Shown here piece by piece: positions 18,001 to 26,894 of a stretch of DNA of 64,000 nucleotides (positions are counted from its first letter, which is position 1; each line of letters starts with the position of its first letter). The DNA is taken from contig NZ_JAKGAO010000024.1 of NCBI RefSeq assembly GCF_021532315.1, positions 62,001-126,000 of the forward strand, given 5' to 3'. Position numbers and translations under genes: made by a program. The DNA comes from Paenibacillus tarimensis (GTDB lineage Bacteria > Bacillota > Bacilli > Paenibacillales > Paenibacillaceae). The notes beneath the pieces were generated by a model. That model saw only the letters and a list, made by a program, of their open reading frames with translations. It did not search any database and had not been told where the DNA came from.

Positions 18001-20589
18001 AATCGCATTTGTTCCGACACATCATTCATCTCTGATGTCTCCGCATACAATAAGAACCTAAAGGACAGCTTGTCCCAAATACAAAAGGAATGGCGATGGT
18101 ATGCAGACCTCTTCGACAACAAAGAAGAGTTGCACCGGATAGACTTAACAGAGTTGTCCTTAAAGATCCGCAATTGTCTAAATAACATTTCCTCTTTGGA
18201 AGAATGGATTGATTTCCGTAGTTGTAGGGATGAATGTAATAAAGAAGGCTTAACGGAATATGTCCAGAAGATAGAAGAGCTTAAGATCGACAAGAATCAG
18301 ATTGTGGGAACTTTCTTAAAAAGATTTTATCGACTTTGGGTAGACTCCGTGATCCTTAAGTTCCCTACGGTGAACTCATTCCGCAGTCGGAGTCAAGATG
18401 AGATCATTCGTGAATTTAATCGCCTTGATCTGACTCAGCTTTCTCTAGCCCGAACAAGAATTAAAGAACGGTTAGTCTCGAGATTACCAGATCTGAATAC
18501 AGCAACAATGGCCGTAGATGAGGTAGGGATATTAAGGCGTGAATTAGGTAAGCAGCGTAAAATACTACCTCTTCGCAAACTTTTCAGGGCGATACCTAAC
18601 CTTTTGCTAACCTTGAAACCTTGTCTTATGATGTCTCCTCTTTCAGTAAGCTTATTTCTGGATGCGGATAATTACAATTTTGATATTGTTATTTTTGATG
18701 AAGCTTCACAGGTTTGTACAGAAGACGCAATCGGAGCCATTATGAGGGGTAGCCAAGTTATCATAGCTGGCGACAACAAGCAGTTACCTCCAACTAGCTT
18801 CTTCGCCGCGAGTACATCAGATGGCGACTTTGATGTAAACGATTCTGATGACGAAAATTTAGATGATACAGACGCCTTTGAGTCCATCCTTGACGAATCT
18901 TTAACGGTTCTTGCAGAGCGTACACTAAGATGGCATTACCGAAGCCGCCATGAACATCTAATCGCTTTTTCAAACGCCAAGATCTACAATCATGATCTAA
19001 TCACATTTCCTTCTCACATCGATAAGGTTCCTAATCACGGCGTCGAATACATTTATGTCGAGAACGGAGTTTATGACCGGGGTGGCAAGAAGTGTAACTC
19101 TAGAGAGGCTGCACGTGTAGCAGAAATGGTTTACGACCATTTCCGCAATTATCCCGATAGATCCTTAGGAGTTGTCACTTTCAGTGAAGCCCAGCAACAA
19201 GCCGTTGACGCTGCCATTCGTCAATTGCGTTTACAAAACCAAGAGTACGAGAAATTCTTCCATGAAGACAAGGAAGAGGCATTCTTTATTAAAAACCTGG
19301 AGAATGTGCAAGGTGATGAACGTGATACCATTATCTTCAGCATCGGCTATGCAAAAGATCCAAATGGCGTAATGTATATGAACTTCGGGCCTTTGAGCAG
19401 ATCGGGCGGTTTTCGCCGGTTAAATGTTGCCATAACCCGTGCCAAGTATAACGTCAAATTAGTCGGGTCGATTCGACCAACCGACATAAAGCTGGAGAGC
19501 ACAAACGCTGAAGGTGTCAAGATGCTACGCTCCTACATTGAGTTCGCTATGAATGGTCCTGAGGCAATCCTAAACGAACTGACATACACCGATACAGTAA
19601 ACGTGGATTCTCCATTTGAAGAGTCTGTCTATGACTTCTTAGTCAAGAACGGATTCTCTATAGCTACTCAAGTAGGTTGCTCCGGATATCGAATTGATCT
19701 TGCCGTTAAACACCCCACGTTAAGCGGTAGGTTCGTTCTAGGCATAGAATGTGATGGAGCTACTTATCATTCAGCTCGGACAGCCAGAGAGCGGGATAGG
19801 TTGCGTCAAACTGTTTTGGAGGATATAGGCTGGAGGATCTATCGCATATGGTCTACCGACTGGATTAAGGACCCCTTAACAGAGGGGCGGAAGCTACTTG
19901 ATGCTATTCAAAAAGCTTTAAATGAATATTCTGAAGAAAGCAGCACAAATTCTGGAGCAATGAATAAACTCCAAGACGATCTCTTACAAGAATCTATTAG
20001 CATTGAGGTAATTGAGAATCCCGTATCGAATGACGACCAATCTTACGATAACCCGTATTCATTCGATTATTACGAAGAGGCCAATGTGTATGAGGTGAAA
20101 CGCCCTTCGGATGACAATACGTATCTGAAGAACGTGATTAAGCATGTTGTTCAGAAAGAATATCCCATTCACTCTGAATTGCTGTTCAAAAGAGTAGCCG
20201 GTTTGTTTGGCAATCAGAAGGTAACAGTAAAAGTCCGGGACTCAGTCAACTATGTAATCGATAGTTACCTAACGGATAAATTGGAACGGAGAGATGACTT
20301 CCTATGGATCAAAGGGGCCGATAACATTAAAGCGAGGGTCCCTCTCTCTACTGACGTTGGGGTTAGAACAATAGCCCATATCTCAAAGGAAGAAATCGCT
20401 GAGGCGATGCTCCAGATAGTGAGCAAAAGTATTGGGATCACTACCAATGATCTTTACTTGCTTACTGCACGTGCTTTTGGGTTCAGCAGGACTGGCGGCA
20501 ACATCAATCATGCTATGCAACAAGCATGTAATTATTTAATTGAATCTGGTATTGTAAGGAATTCTGGCGGTAAGGTAATACCATTGTAG
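15055..20589 (+). CDS. DUF4011 helicase with Vsr-like nuclease and DUF3320 (Hhe-type defence protein)
   Basis: An 1844-residue protein. The N-terminus (WKKRLLDLGKKNRLINYRETK) is DUF4011. A superfamily-1 helicase follows, with Walker A GPPGTGKSQT near residue 300, Walker B VIFDEASQ near 1210, LRWHYRSRHE near 1290, VQGDERD near 1418 and AITRAK near 1459; about 900 helical residues separate Walker A from Walker B. At about 1515-1610 lies a Vsr/MTES_1575-like endonuclease (FEESVYDFL, YRIDLAV, GIECDGATYH). A DUF3320 domain closes the protein. The same order is found in the experimentally reported anti-phage protein Hhe (name from memory). The start has a GAGGTG site. It runs divergently from the retron and is followed by its own terminator. 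Confidence 0.9.
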   Translation: MAAIDIRIDKWKKRLLDLGKKNRLINYRETKRSNIKITSPDLAELFRLLVVNETDLEFPFPYEELEDEEDEAAERYTSLGDIQTNQTINEQQKTLRNLRNKAKTALEEQGVNILYLTFGFLKWKESLNSDQIITSPIVLVPVTLTLESITSPFVLRLHEDEVVINPTLKYKMEHEFGITLPEFDAHEDSITDYLSTLSKTVSKNKWDIALETCLSLLSFLKINMYEDLDKNQEKIKAHPVLRGLSGDRTQIKTLPAEFNHYDHDKKIRAIDTFQVVDADSSQQDAILYSKKGVSFVLQGPPGTGKSQTITNIIAESLAEGKRVLFVSEKMAALEVVHKRLSQAGLSDFCLTLHSHKANKKEVLNDLGRTLTLNRFKIHEEAITQLELLERQRGKLNHYVTELHTIIQPLNQSLYMVNGKLAKLYETPDVIFTINNVAGTTPEQMNRYKYLLNELSKTIGKMTADYALNPWRNCNVPHVSHELRHDIETNLRKLAPAFVTLLETINKTNTTLGLNRGSNLSEIDDLIEILNVSEKSPGIPIHWVTTDDISSLMQQAEKYLEMKQEYEEYQAQLRKVYHCEYFTMKAEARKSQLQTKTLAIKPVLNSGNFPTENDVMKFARSIINELSTVTTKLETASAAADSIAKTLKIPYKSSISGLESLHVLISHILLNPRPTESWFEPGKYTAIKKIALEAKNTYDQINAISVSISSIFDIEIFELDFSSMLKRFKVEYTSWLKHLKKSYRSDKKQVLGLVKGSNQKIDDQTIITVLNQLKDLSDKHTWLKENDHLLTELLGSHYAGKLTDWDLLEQSLEQFTSIINSFSGEPISSSVKDFLISSGSTYQSLKTYHEKLGIINDNELPLILQRVFSTHADYKVMDSTVLLEMITSVTNSLQDLDELFTEVTRFSNKELSYDEVMDDISKLEIIQITDLTINSESERLKETYQNFFNGSIQTDWNSILGSLSWTGDFKKIHEKYALPMDYINRICSDTSFISDVSAYNKNLKDSLSQIQKEWRWYADLFDNKEELHRIDLTELSLKIRNCLNNISSLEEWIDFRSCRDECNKEGLTEYVQKIEELKIDKNQIVGTFLKRFYRLWVDSVILKFPTVNSFRSRSQDEIIREFNRLDLTQLSLARTRIKERLVSRLPDLNTATMAVDEVGILRRELGKQRKILPLRKLFRAIPNLLLTLKPCLMMSPLSVSLFLDADNYNFDIVIFDEASQVCTEDAIGAIMRGSQVIIAGDNKQLPPTSFFAASTSDGDFDVNDSDDENLDDTDAFESILDESLTVLAERTLRWHYRSRHEHLIAFSNAKIYNHDLITFPSHIDKVPNHGVEYIYVENGVYDRGGKKCNSREAARVAEMVYDHFRNYPDRSLGVVTFSEAQQQAVDAAIRQLRLQNQEYEKFFHEDKEEAFFIKNLENVQGDERDTIIFSIGYAKDPNGVMYMNFGPLSRSGGFRRLNVAITRAKYNVKLVGSIRPTDIKLESTNAEGVKMLRSYIEFAMNGPEAILNELTYTDTVNVDSPFEESVYDFLVKNGFSIATQVGCSGYRIDLAVKHPTLSGRFVLGIECDGATYHSARTARERDRLRQTVLEDIGWRIYRIWSTDWIKDPLTEGRKLLDAIQKALNEYSEESSTNSGAMNKLQDDLLQESISIEVIENPVSNDDQSYDNPYSFDYYEEANVYEVKRPSDDNTYLKNVIKHVVQKEYPIHSELLFKRVAGLFGNQKVTVKVRDSVNYVIDSYLTDKLERRDDFLWIKGADNIKARVPLSTDVGVRTIAHISKEEIAEAMLQIVSKSIGITTNDLYLLTARAFGFSRTGGNINHAMQQACNYLIESGIVRNSGGKVIPL

Positions 20590-20595
20590 GGTTGC

Positions 20596-20621
20596 GAGAG
20601 GCATTCATTGCCTCTCTTTTT
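20596..20621 (+). terminator. Terminator of the helicase-nuclease gene
   Basis: GAGAGGCA-ttcat-TGCCTCTC followed by TTTTT, seven bases after the stop codon. Confidence 0.92.
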
Positions 20622-20796
20622 CATTCCTAGCTTCTATGTATTCATGGCAATCAAAACCCTCTGCCTGTTCGTATCTCCGGGCTTACACAACAGTCGGCAC
20701 ACCCTTCAAGGCACACTCACTTGCGAAAATAAGCCACATGGGCTTTTAAGGGCGTGGTGATGTTCAATTATTACCTTAATAATCATCCCGTAAAGT

Positions 20797-21102
20797 TCAT
20801 CTCACTTCAGAATGCTCTTTCAGACTGCGCGTGATCGTTTCCAAGGTATGCAGCCCCTTCGCAATGTCAACAACAAACTCCACGGCATATTTGCGTTCCA
20901 AACGAAGATGGTATCCGTTCAACATTAAGAACGACTTTGTGACAAGATAAGCTGTCCGTTTGTTACCGTTATGAAAGCAGCGGTTTTTCACCAGTAATTC
21001 CAGTAAAGCAGCTGCCTTATCAAATAGGGTAGGGTAAGCGTCCTCTCCAAGAATACTAGTCAAAATGCGAAACGAAGCCGAGTGGCTGTAGGTTAAAGTC
21101 AA
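20797..21102 (-). pseudogene. Degenerate Fic/Doc (death-on-curing) toxin
   Basis: The frame matches the C-terminal two thirds of Doc-type toxins: EDAYPTLFDKAAALLELLVK, then the family signature as NRCFHNGNKRTA, then the last helices. In active Doc the signature starts HPF; here the catalytic His position reads Arg and the Pro reads Cys. The N-terminal helices are missing: an in-frame TAG lies directly before the only possible TTG start. No intact antitoxin is adjacent. It is most likely a decayed toxin. It lies inside the ssrA-bounded island. Confidence 0.65.
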
Positions 21103-21248
21103 CTATTTAGAAGCTTTGTCGAACAACAGAGCAGAAGAAGGACATCCCTCTTATATGGAGAAAATGACACGATTAACCGCATCCGCATTAACTTCCAATT
21201 CATAACACTCACTAGTTGAAAGTTGGTGTTCAAGTGCTTAATAAAAAA

Positions 21249-22061
21249 ATGCGATATCAGTTCATTACTGTCGAAGACTCCTTACCCTTATTTGTAGAAA
21301 GTGTAGGCTATAATCCACAAGAAATGGATTTTTTAAGAACGAAGGGTTATCCCTATTATCACTGGTTACTTACCATTTACGGTGAAGGTAAATTTTATTT
21401 TGACGGCCAGGAATATTCGCTATCGAAGGGGCGTGGAATCCTGTTGAAGCCCCATACACCCCACTCCTATTATACAGAAGGAAAACACTGGTCAACTGTA
21501 TATATTACCTTCGGCGGAGCATCTGCTGTTTCAATCTTAGAGTCATTAAAGCTGAACTCATCAACGATGTATACCGATCTAGAAGACCTCCCTTTCCTAT
21601 CCATCATCCTGGACATGTTCCAAAAAGTCGAAACCGATTCTGAATTTTCAAAGCTGGAGTTGTCGAGCTTCTTATTCGATTATCTGATCAAACTCCGTAC
21701 GTATGGCAAGACGAATAATCAACTGTCGCTCTCCCACTATTACGGGAAGGTTCGGGGGATCGTGGAATGGCTTGAAACCGTCTATGCGGAAGATATTACG
21801 CTAAGTGATATAGCCAGCACCTTTCATATGAGTCCACAGTATTTAAACCGGCTTTTCAGAGATACGCTCGCTGTGAGCCCCTACTCTTTCCTCATTCAAT
21901 TAAGGATCAGCAAGGCCAAGGAAATCATGGTTCAAAATCCCGATATTCCGCTTAAAACCGTTGCTATTCTTGTAGGGTTTAATGATCTAAGTTATTTCGT
22001 TGCCACGTTTAAGAGGCGGGAAGGCATTACACCCAGGAAGTATCGTGAAATGTATGTGTGA
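21249..22061 (+). CDS. AraC-family transcriptional regulator
   Basis: A protein of about 270 residues with an N-terminal cupin-type sensing domain (YHWLLTIYGEGKFYFDGQEY..., LLKPHTPHSYY) and a C-terminal double HTH (ITLSDIASTFHMSPQYLNRLFR and PLKTVAILVGFNDLSYFVATF followed by GITPRKYR). It lies just upstream of, and co-directional with, a GH53 galactanase, so a role in inducing that gene by a galactan-derived sugar is a reasonable inference. The start is uncertain: ATG 21249, GTG 21234 and TTG 21216 all lack a good ribosome site. Confidence 0.85.
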   Translation: MRYQFITVEDSLPLFVESVGYNPQEMDFLRTKGYPYYHWLLTIYGEGKFYFDGQEYSLSKGRGILLKPHTPHSYYTEGKHWSTVYITFGGASAVSILESLKLNSSTMYTDLEDLPFLSIILDMFQKVETDSEFSKLELSSFLFDYLIKLRTYGKTNNQLSLSHYYGKVRGIVEWLETVYAEDITLSDIASTFHMSPQYLNRLFRDTLAVSPYSFLIQLRISKAKEIMVQNPDIPLKTVAILVGFNDLSYFVATFKRREGITPRKYREMYV

Positions 22062-22181
22062 TAAATCCGGTCCTGTGCTTGCCAATGGACTCCGCTGCTC
22101 AGCTAGAGCTGGGGCGCCATGGTCATTCATAAGTTTCATATCCTTATAGTTATTGTTTAGCATCCTTATACATAAGACAAC

Positions 22182-22195
22182 TGTAATCGTTTACA
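22182..22195 (+). promoter_or_regulatory. Catabolite responsive element (CcpA site) before the GH53 gene
   Basis: TGTAATCGTTTACA fits the cre consensus TGNAANCGNTNNCA at every fixed position. It lies about 70 bases upstream of the secreted galactanase gene, consistent with glucose repression. Confidence 0.65.
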
Positions 22196-22267
22196 ATGCA
22201 TTTATGTACTTCTTATCAGTCAGAAGCTCTTCACTTATCATTCGAGCTGTTATAGGAGGTCGTATAC

Positions 22268-24424
22268 GTGAGAAAACAGTCTTTTCTTAGAAAATCCGTT
22301 AGTCTAGCCAGTGTCATCTCGCTGCTCACCATTCCGCTCCTCAGCACGCAAGCCTCCGCATATTACGGTCATGCAGCCATTGAACCCGCCGTGACAAACC
22401 TAACAACGAAAGATTGGGTTTCAGCTCAATCAAATTCCGGTGACCCCAAGCTTGCGACCGATCAAGATTTGAACACCTATTGGGAAGCCTCGTTGAAAGC
22501 CGGCCAGAACTCCATTGAGATTGATCTAGGCGGAACCTACCGTGGCATGCGTAAAGTTGGAGTTGTCTTTCCTTCCCTGCATGGAGAATACCGGTACAAA
22601 TTAGAAGCCTCCGGCGATGGAGTAAGCTGGTTTACCCTATCTGATCATTCTGCAAAGGGAATTACGGGCGGAGAGGATGTATTGATCACGCAATCTGCAG
22701 GAATCAGGTACCTGAAAGCAACCCTGCTTGGTGTATCAAACGGGGCTATTCCGGGAATTGCAGAACTCCGAATCAATAACTATATTCTTAAAGAAAATCT
22801 TACAGTTGGTGCTGATATCTCATGGGACACCAGTTTTCCAAATCGAATATACACCACAGAGAACCGCACAGATTCTCCATCTTCAGACGGACGTATGATC
22901 GGAACCATGCAGGAAACCGGCATGTCTCTTGTACGTTTCAGGATCTGGAACCAGCCAAGAGATGAGAATACAGGAGCTCCTGTTGGCAACGTGAATGGAA
23001 GTATGAATCCGGAAGATACCCTGAACAAGTCCCTGTATGCAAACGGTATTGGGATGAAGGTGGGTCTCGACTTCCACTATTCGGATAGCTGGGCTGACCC
23101 GGGTAAGCAGGTGAAGCCTCAAGGCTGGAAGGGCCTGAGCTACGAGGAGCTTGTGGAAGCTGTATATAACTTTACATACGACGTGACGGCCGCCCATATT
23201 GAAGCTGGTGTAACGCCTAAATATGTACAGGTAGGGAATGAAATTATCAACGGCATGATGTGGGGGAATGAGAAAATAGCAACAGGACTGGAGCCTAACT
23301 ATGCAAAAAATGACCCCTCTTATTTTGCCGAGCAGGGAGGAGAATTATTGTGGGAGTACTGGGATTCAGCTGATCCGGAGGAGCAGGCTGCCTATGATGC
23401 TGCCTGGGACCGTTTTACAGGATTAGTTGATGCAGGACTGCGCGCTGCAAAGGCAGCCTCACCTGCTTCCAAGACCAAAATCCATGTTATTGTCAGCACA
23501 AACCGGCTGGCCAAGACCATAGAGTTTTGGAATCAGCTGACTCATAGACTTCAAGAAGATTACAATAATAACTTTGATATTATGTCCATCTCCTATTACC
23601 CGGAATGGCATGGGAAAATGTCTGACCTGACCACATACTTACACGCATTTGCGACAGAGTTCCCTGATTATGAACTCGCGATTTCTGAAACCTCTCATCC
23701 CGCAGCAGGCGGAGAATCCGCCACGGGTTATCCGAATTCGGTTCAAGGTCAAGCCGACTTTATGACAGACGTTATGCGTGCTTGCAACGACACCATCAAC
23801 AATGCTTGTTCCACCATGCTGGTGTGGGAGCCGGCGATTTGGCAATCCATGTTTACAAGAATCGGAAATACGGATTACTGGCAGGCTAATGATTCCACGC
23901 GAGTATTTCGTGAAGCATACAGCAAACAAATTCTTGAGAGCAATCTCTATCTGACTACGAAGCTTTACCAGACACCAAGCTTGCCAAAGATAGTGAGATT
24001 ATTGGATGTCGAGACCAATGAGGTGGTAAATACCGCCGTAACGTGGGATCCCGTTGCAGCAGAGTCTTATTCAGCCTTAGGCTCCTTTGCAGTAACGGGT
24101 ACGACTGCGAGTGGAAAGGTTACGGCACAGATTGCCGTTATCATGGATACTCGTGTACTCGAGAACCTGATGGACAATTTTATAAAATCGAAAGAGCTTT
24201 CGGGTCCCCTGGTTCCACAGTTAACCAACTCGCTCAAACAAGTCCAGCATCATTTGAAGAAGGGGGCGCTGAATAGCGCAATGAAGTTTGTGGATCAATA
24301 TCTAACTCATCTAAATCGGGCATCCAATGACAAGAATATTTCTCCGAATGCAAGAGAAACTCTAGCTGAGCATGCCCGGTTGCTGCTAGAGGAATTACAC
24401 AAGGCAGATAGTCTCAAGAAGTAA
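22268..24424 (+). CDS. Secreted GH53 endo-beta-1,4-galactanase with C-terminal FIMAH-like domain
   Basis: A 718-residue exoenzyme. It has a signal peptide with cleavage after TQASA (about residue 31), an F5/8-type carbohydrate-binding-like domain (about 40-170), and a GH53 catalytic barrel (about 180-560) with acid/base Glu in VQVGNEI (about 323) and nucleophile Glu in ISETSHPA (about 472). A bacterial Ig-like segment (Big_4 type) follows, then a helical FIMAH-like tail (NFIKSKELSGPL...). It should cut type I galactan of plant cell walls. The GTG start has an AGGAGGT site. It is preceded by a cre site and an AraC regulator. Confidence 0.92.
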   Translation: MRKQSFLRKSVSLASVISLLTIPLLSTQASAYYGHAAIEPAVTNLTTKDWVSAQSNSGDPKLATDQDLNTYWEASLKAGQNSIEIDLGGTYRGMRKVGVVFPSLHGEYRYKLEASGDGVSWFTLSDHSAKGITGGEDVLITQSAGIRYLKATLLGVSNGAIPGIAELRINNYILKENLTVGADISWDTSFPNRIYTTENRTDSPSSDGRMIGTMQETGMSLVRFRIWNQPRDENTGAPVGNVNGSMNPEDTLNKSLYANGIGMKVGLDFHYSDSWADPGKQVKPQGWKGLSYEELVEAVYNFTYDVTAAHIEAGVTPKYVQVGNEIINGMMWGNEKIATGLEPNYAKNDPSYFAEQGGELLWEYWDSADPEEQAAYDAAWDRFTGLVDAGLRAAKAASPASKTKIHVIVSTNRLAKTIEFWNQLTHRLQEDYNNNFDIMSISYYPEWHGKMSDLTTYLHAFATEFPDYELAISETSHPAAGGESATGYPNSVQGQADFMTDVMRACNDTINNACSTMLVWEPAIWQSMFTRIGNTDYWQANDSTRVFREAYSKQILESNLYLTTKLYQTPSLPKIVRLLDVETNEVVNTAVTWDPVAAESYSALGSFAVTGTTASGKVTAQIAVIMDTRVLENLMDNFIKSKELSGPLVPQLTNSLKQVQHHLKKGALNSAMKFVDQYLTHLNRASNDKNISPNARETLAEHARLLLEELHKADSLKK

Positions 24425-24485
24425 TTTTCGGGGTTATCCATGCGAAACGTATGAAAATCCAGGGAGTCTCGAATCCTATATATTG

Positions 24486-24514
24486 AAACCCGACCTCACA
24501 CGGTCGGGGTTCTT
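24486..24514. terminator. Terminator between the GH53 and HNH genes
   Basis: AAACCCGACC-tcacac-GGTCGGGGTT, with a short T-run on the plus strand (TTCTT). It is the third copy of the CCCGACC/GGTCGGG stem seen in this window. Confidence 0.8.
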
Positions 24515-24559
24515 ATGTACAAAAATAAGCTACATAAAGCAAAACGAATAAGCACTGAC

Positions 24560-25000
24560 CTAATTCCCTTTAGGAGACAGTGCTTTTCTCATCTTCGATT
24601 TTATAGAAAATCCGTATGCTATCATGACCAGACGAAGCAGCTTGAGTATATTCGGAACAGCACCCGCTTTTTCTTTAAGATAGGAGATCGCTGAACGGTT
24701 TCCCCGTTTCGAGTTGCATTCGCTGCAGGAAGCAAGCAGGTTTTGCGGAAGATCCGAGCCCCCCTTGCTTGAGGGAATGATATGATCGACTGTTGCTGCA
24801 GGCAGCCCGCACCACAAGCAGGTGTGATTATCCCTCTTCAATGCAATCTTGCGATAACCGGGGAAAGCGAATGGATTATATAGTAGTTGTATCGTCTCTG
24901 CATCAATCCAGACGGCACGGGCTCGGTTCACTTCCCGCCATGCCCGGTCAAGGACGCACGGTGTTAGTTCTCGGCCGTCCATATTGAGGACTTTTATCAT
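24560..25000 (-). CDS. HNH endonuclease family protein
   Basis: A 146-residue protein with the HNH fold of the McrA/5-methylcytosine-type group: CLWCG zinc ribbon, ATVDHIIPSSKGGSDLPQNLLASC (first His and Asn of the motif) and CSECNSKRGNR (second CxxC and the terminal basic residues). A GGGGAAA site precedes the ATG. Such stand-alone HNH proteins occur in many Firmicutes, often next to mobile DNA; a physiological role is not known. It lies in the right half of the ssrA-bounded island. Confidence 0.85.
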   Translation of the reverse strand: MIKVLNMDGRELTPCVLDRAWREVNRARAVWIDAETIQLLYNPFAFPGYRKIALKRDNHTCLWCGLPAATVDHIIPSSKGGSDLPQNLLASCSECNSKRGNRSAISYLKEKAGAVPNILKLLRLVMIAYGFSIKSKMRKALSPKGN

Positions 25001-25341
25001 GATGTTTCCCCTTCATATAATAATGTTATAACCACAGATAACATGGAGGCGAACCCTGGTTGTGCAAAACCATAATTCGGCGGAGTGTGATGCTTCGTTT
25101 TTGGCTTCAGGCTCCAGCACGACTTCGTTTTTAAGGTGTGCATTATTTTCCATGGTATACATTTTCGCCTGAATCAATAAAGACGTCGCAAGAGACGAAG
25201 CCGCGGAACGACAGCTATTCAAAGCTCCTAGACAGAAGGCCAGTGAAAATTCAGACCTAAGGCCAGCAAATTGGAACCTGATAAAAAGTATAATTATGTT
25301 AAAAAGTGAATTATCCTATAAAAAGAGCAGGAGAGCCTTGG
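25001..25341. other. Intergenic stretch without supported gene
   Basis: No frame here has a ribosome site or a recognisable protein; a 69-codon minus-strand frame at 25013-25222 was not accepted. A TATAAT at 25289-25294 with an AAG extension is a plausible -10 for the S41 peptidase gene. Nothing else stands out. Confidence 0.5.
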
Positions 25342-26718
25342 ATGAAAAAAAAGTTTTGGCGAATCGCTGGTGTAATACTTGGCATTCTCATATTGACGGG
25401 TGCTCTAAGCATCTACTTTATATGGCAGAGTCATTACGGGAAGGCCCCTGCTATGGATCCGGCCAAACGTGAACTTTGGAAATCGCAAGCTTATAATTAT
25501 ATTCTCGAAACGGATTATGAACATCTTACGCTATTCAATTATACAACAGACAGCGTATTGCCATTCGCATATGGTCATATAGAGCGAGACGGCACGGTGT
25601 GGATCGATAAGATCCGCGGGAACGCGCTCTTTAATATGTTAATGTGGAAACCAATGCCGATCGGCCGGTTTCAGAACGGAACCTTGAGCGATGAGATCGG
25701 TTATAGGAAACAGTTCGATCGTATCGACTATATGCCTCAAGTCGGCATCAGCCGTTTTTCAGAAGATCCCATTCAAAACTTTGAGACGTTCTGGCAAATA
25801 TTCGATGAAAATTATGCTTTGTTTGGGGTTCATTCAGCTGACTGGAAAAAGCTTTACGATAATTATCGTCCGAAAATAAAGAGTGATACTTCCGCCGGGG
25901 AATTGAAACGGATCTTTAAAGAGATCATCCAAAAGCTCGATGATGGCCATACGCAAGTCATTGCCGGTATGCAGGGGATTGCTTCTCAGGCAAAGGAGGA
26001 CCCGAGAACTGCGTTTTATACGAATAACGGTAAGAAGATGAAAGAAATTATTCAAAAAACTTATTTTCCCGATGGATTGAACAGCCAGCTTGATGGGGTT
26101 ATCCAATATGGGCAAATCCAAGAAGGCATCGGTTATATTGCGGTAGATTCGTTTAACCATTTTGATATGATGCAAGTGAATCCGGCGATTGATCAAGTCG
26201 TGCATCGTTTAAGCGACGTTGATCAAATCATCGTCGACTTGCGATTCAACGGAGGCGGTTCGGATGCATTTGGATTGGAATTGGTAAGCAGATTCGCAGC
26301 CAGCCAAACATTGGCATACACGAAAACCGCCAGAAACCATAAGGGTTATGACAGCTTTCTTCCCCCGACGCCGATTTATATCGAACCAAACGAGAACCGT
26401 ATCAACGCCGCCGAGATCATCGTATTAACCAGCCGCTTAAGCACGAGCGCCGCTGAAACGACCCGCATGGCGTTTGGTGAACTGAACAACGTCACTGTGA
26501 TCGGCGAGACCACTAATGGCGTATTCAGCGATATGATGTTCAATATCCTGCCGAATCAATGGATCGTCACGCTCAGCGGTGAAAAATATACGGATGCACG
26601 CGGAAAACTATACGAAGGTATCGGTATGCCGCCGGACGAAGAAGTCATCTACACCGAAGAAGACCTGGACACGGAAAGAGATCCGGTAATGGCAAAAGCA
26701 CTGGAACTGTTAAAATAG
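25342..26718 (+). CDS. S41-family peptidase, membrane-anchored
   Basis: A 459-residue protein. It starts with a basic stretch and one membrane helix (WRIAGVILGILILTGALSIYF), so the rest should lie outside the membrane. The C-terminal half is the S41 (C-terminal processing peptidase/tricorn-like) catalytic domain: GIGYIAVDSFNHF, DQIIVDLRFNGGG, then TSRLSTSAAETT with the nucleophile Ser near residue 368. No clear PDZ domain was seen. ATG 25342 has an AGGAG site; an upstream start lacks one. Substrate unknown. It is the last gene of the island before ssrA, transcribed towards it. Confidence 0.85.
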   Translation: MKKKFWRIAGVILGILILTGALSIYFIWQSHYGKAPAMDPAKRELWKSQAYNYILETDYEHLTLFNYTTDSVLPFAYGHIERDGTVWIDKIRGNALFNMLMWKPMPIGRFQNGTLSDEIGYRKQFDRIDYMPQVGISRFSEDPIQNFETFWQIFDENYALFGVHSADWKKLYDNYRPKIKSDTSAGELKRIFKEIIQKLDDGHTQVIAGMQGIASQAKEDPRTAFYTNNGKKMKEIIQKTYFPDGLNSQLDGVIQYGQIQEGIGYIAVDSFNHFDMMQVNPAIDQVVHRLSDVDQIIVDLRFNGGGSDAFGLELVSRFAASQTLAYTKTARNHKGYDSFLPPTPIYIEPNENRINAAEIIVLTSRLSTSAAETTRMAFGELNNVTVIGETTNGVFSDMMFNILPNQWIVTLSGEKYTDARGKLYEGIGMPPDEEVIYTEEDLDTERDPVMAKALELLK

Positions 26719-26860
26719 CGATGCTAGTGGAGCGGGATAGACTACGATTTGCATCAAATGGTTTTCCAATGTAATCTAGCGTCACGGTACTGGCCATAGG
26801 CTGGGGTAAGCTTTAGATCATTACAAAGAGATAACTTAAAGTTACATGTGCTGGAAAAGC

Positions 26861-26891
26861 AAAAACCACATCCTCATGCGGATGTGGTTTT
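26861..26891 (-). terminator. Terminator of ssrA
   Basis: AAAACCACATCC-tcatgc-GGATGTGGTTTT, a perfect 12-bp stem with a T-run on the minus strand, a few bases after the tmRNA CCA end. Confidence 0.9.
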
Positions 26892-26894
26892 ACA

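Noticed and set aside
25013-25222. A 69-codon minus-strand frame upstream of the HNH gene
   Set aside because: No ribosome site and no recognisable domain.
12723-26894. Search for an integrase or transposase in the ssrA-bounded island
   Set aside because: None of the supported genes has tyrosine- or serine-recombinase or transposase motifs; the HNH protein is not an integrase.
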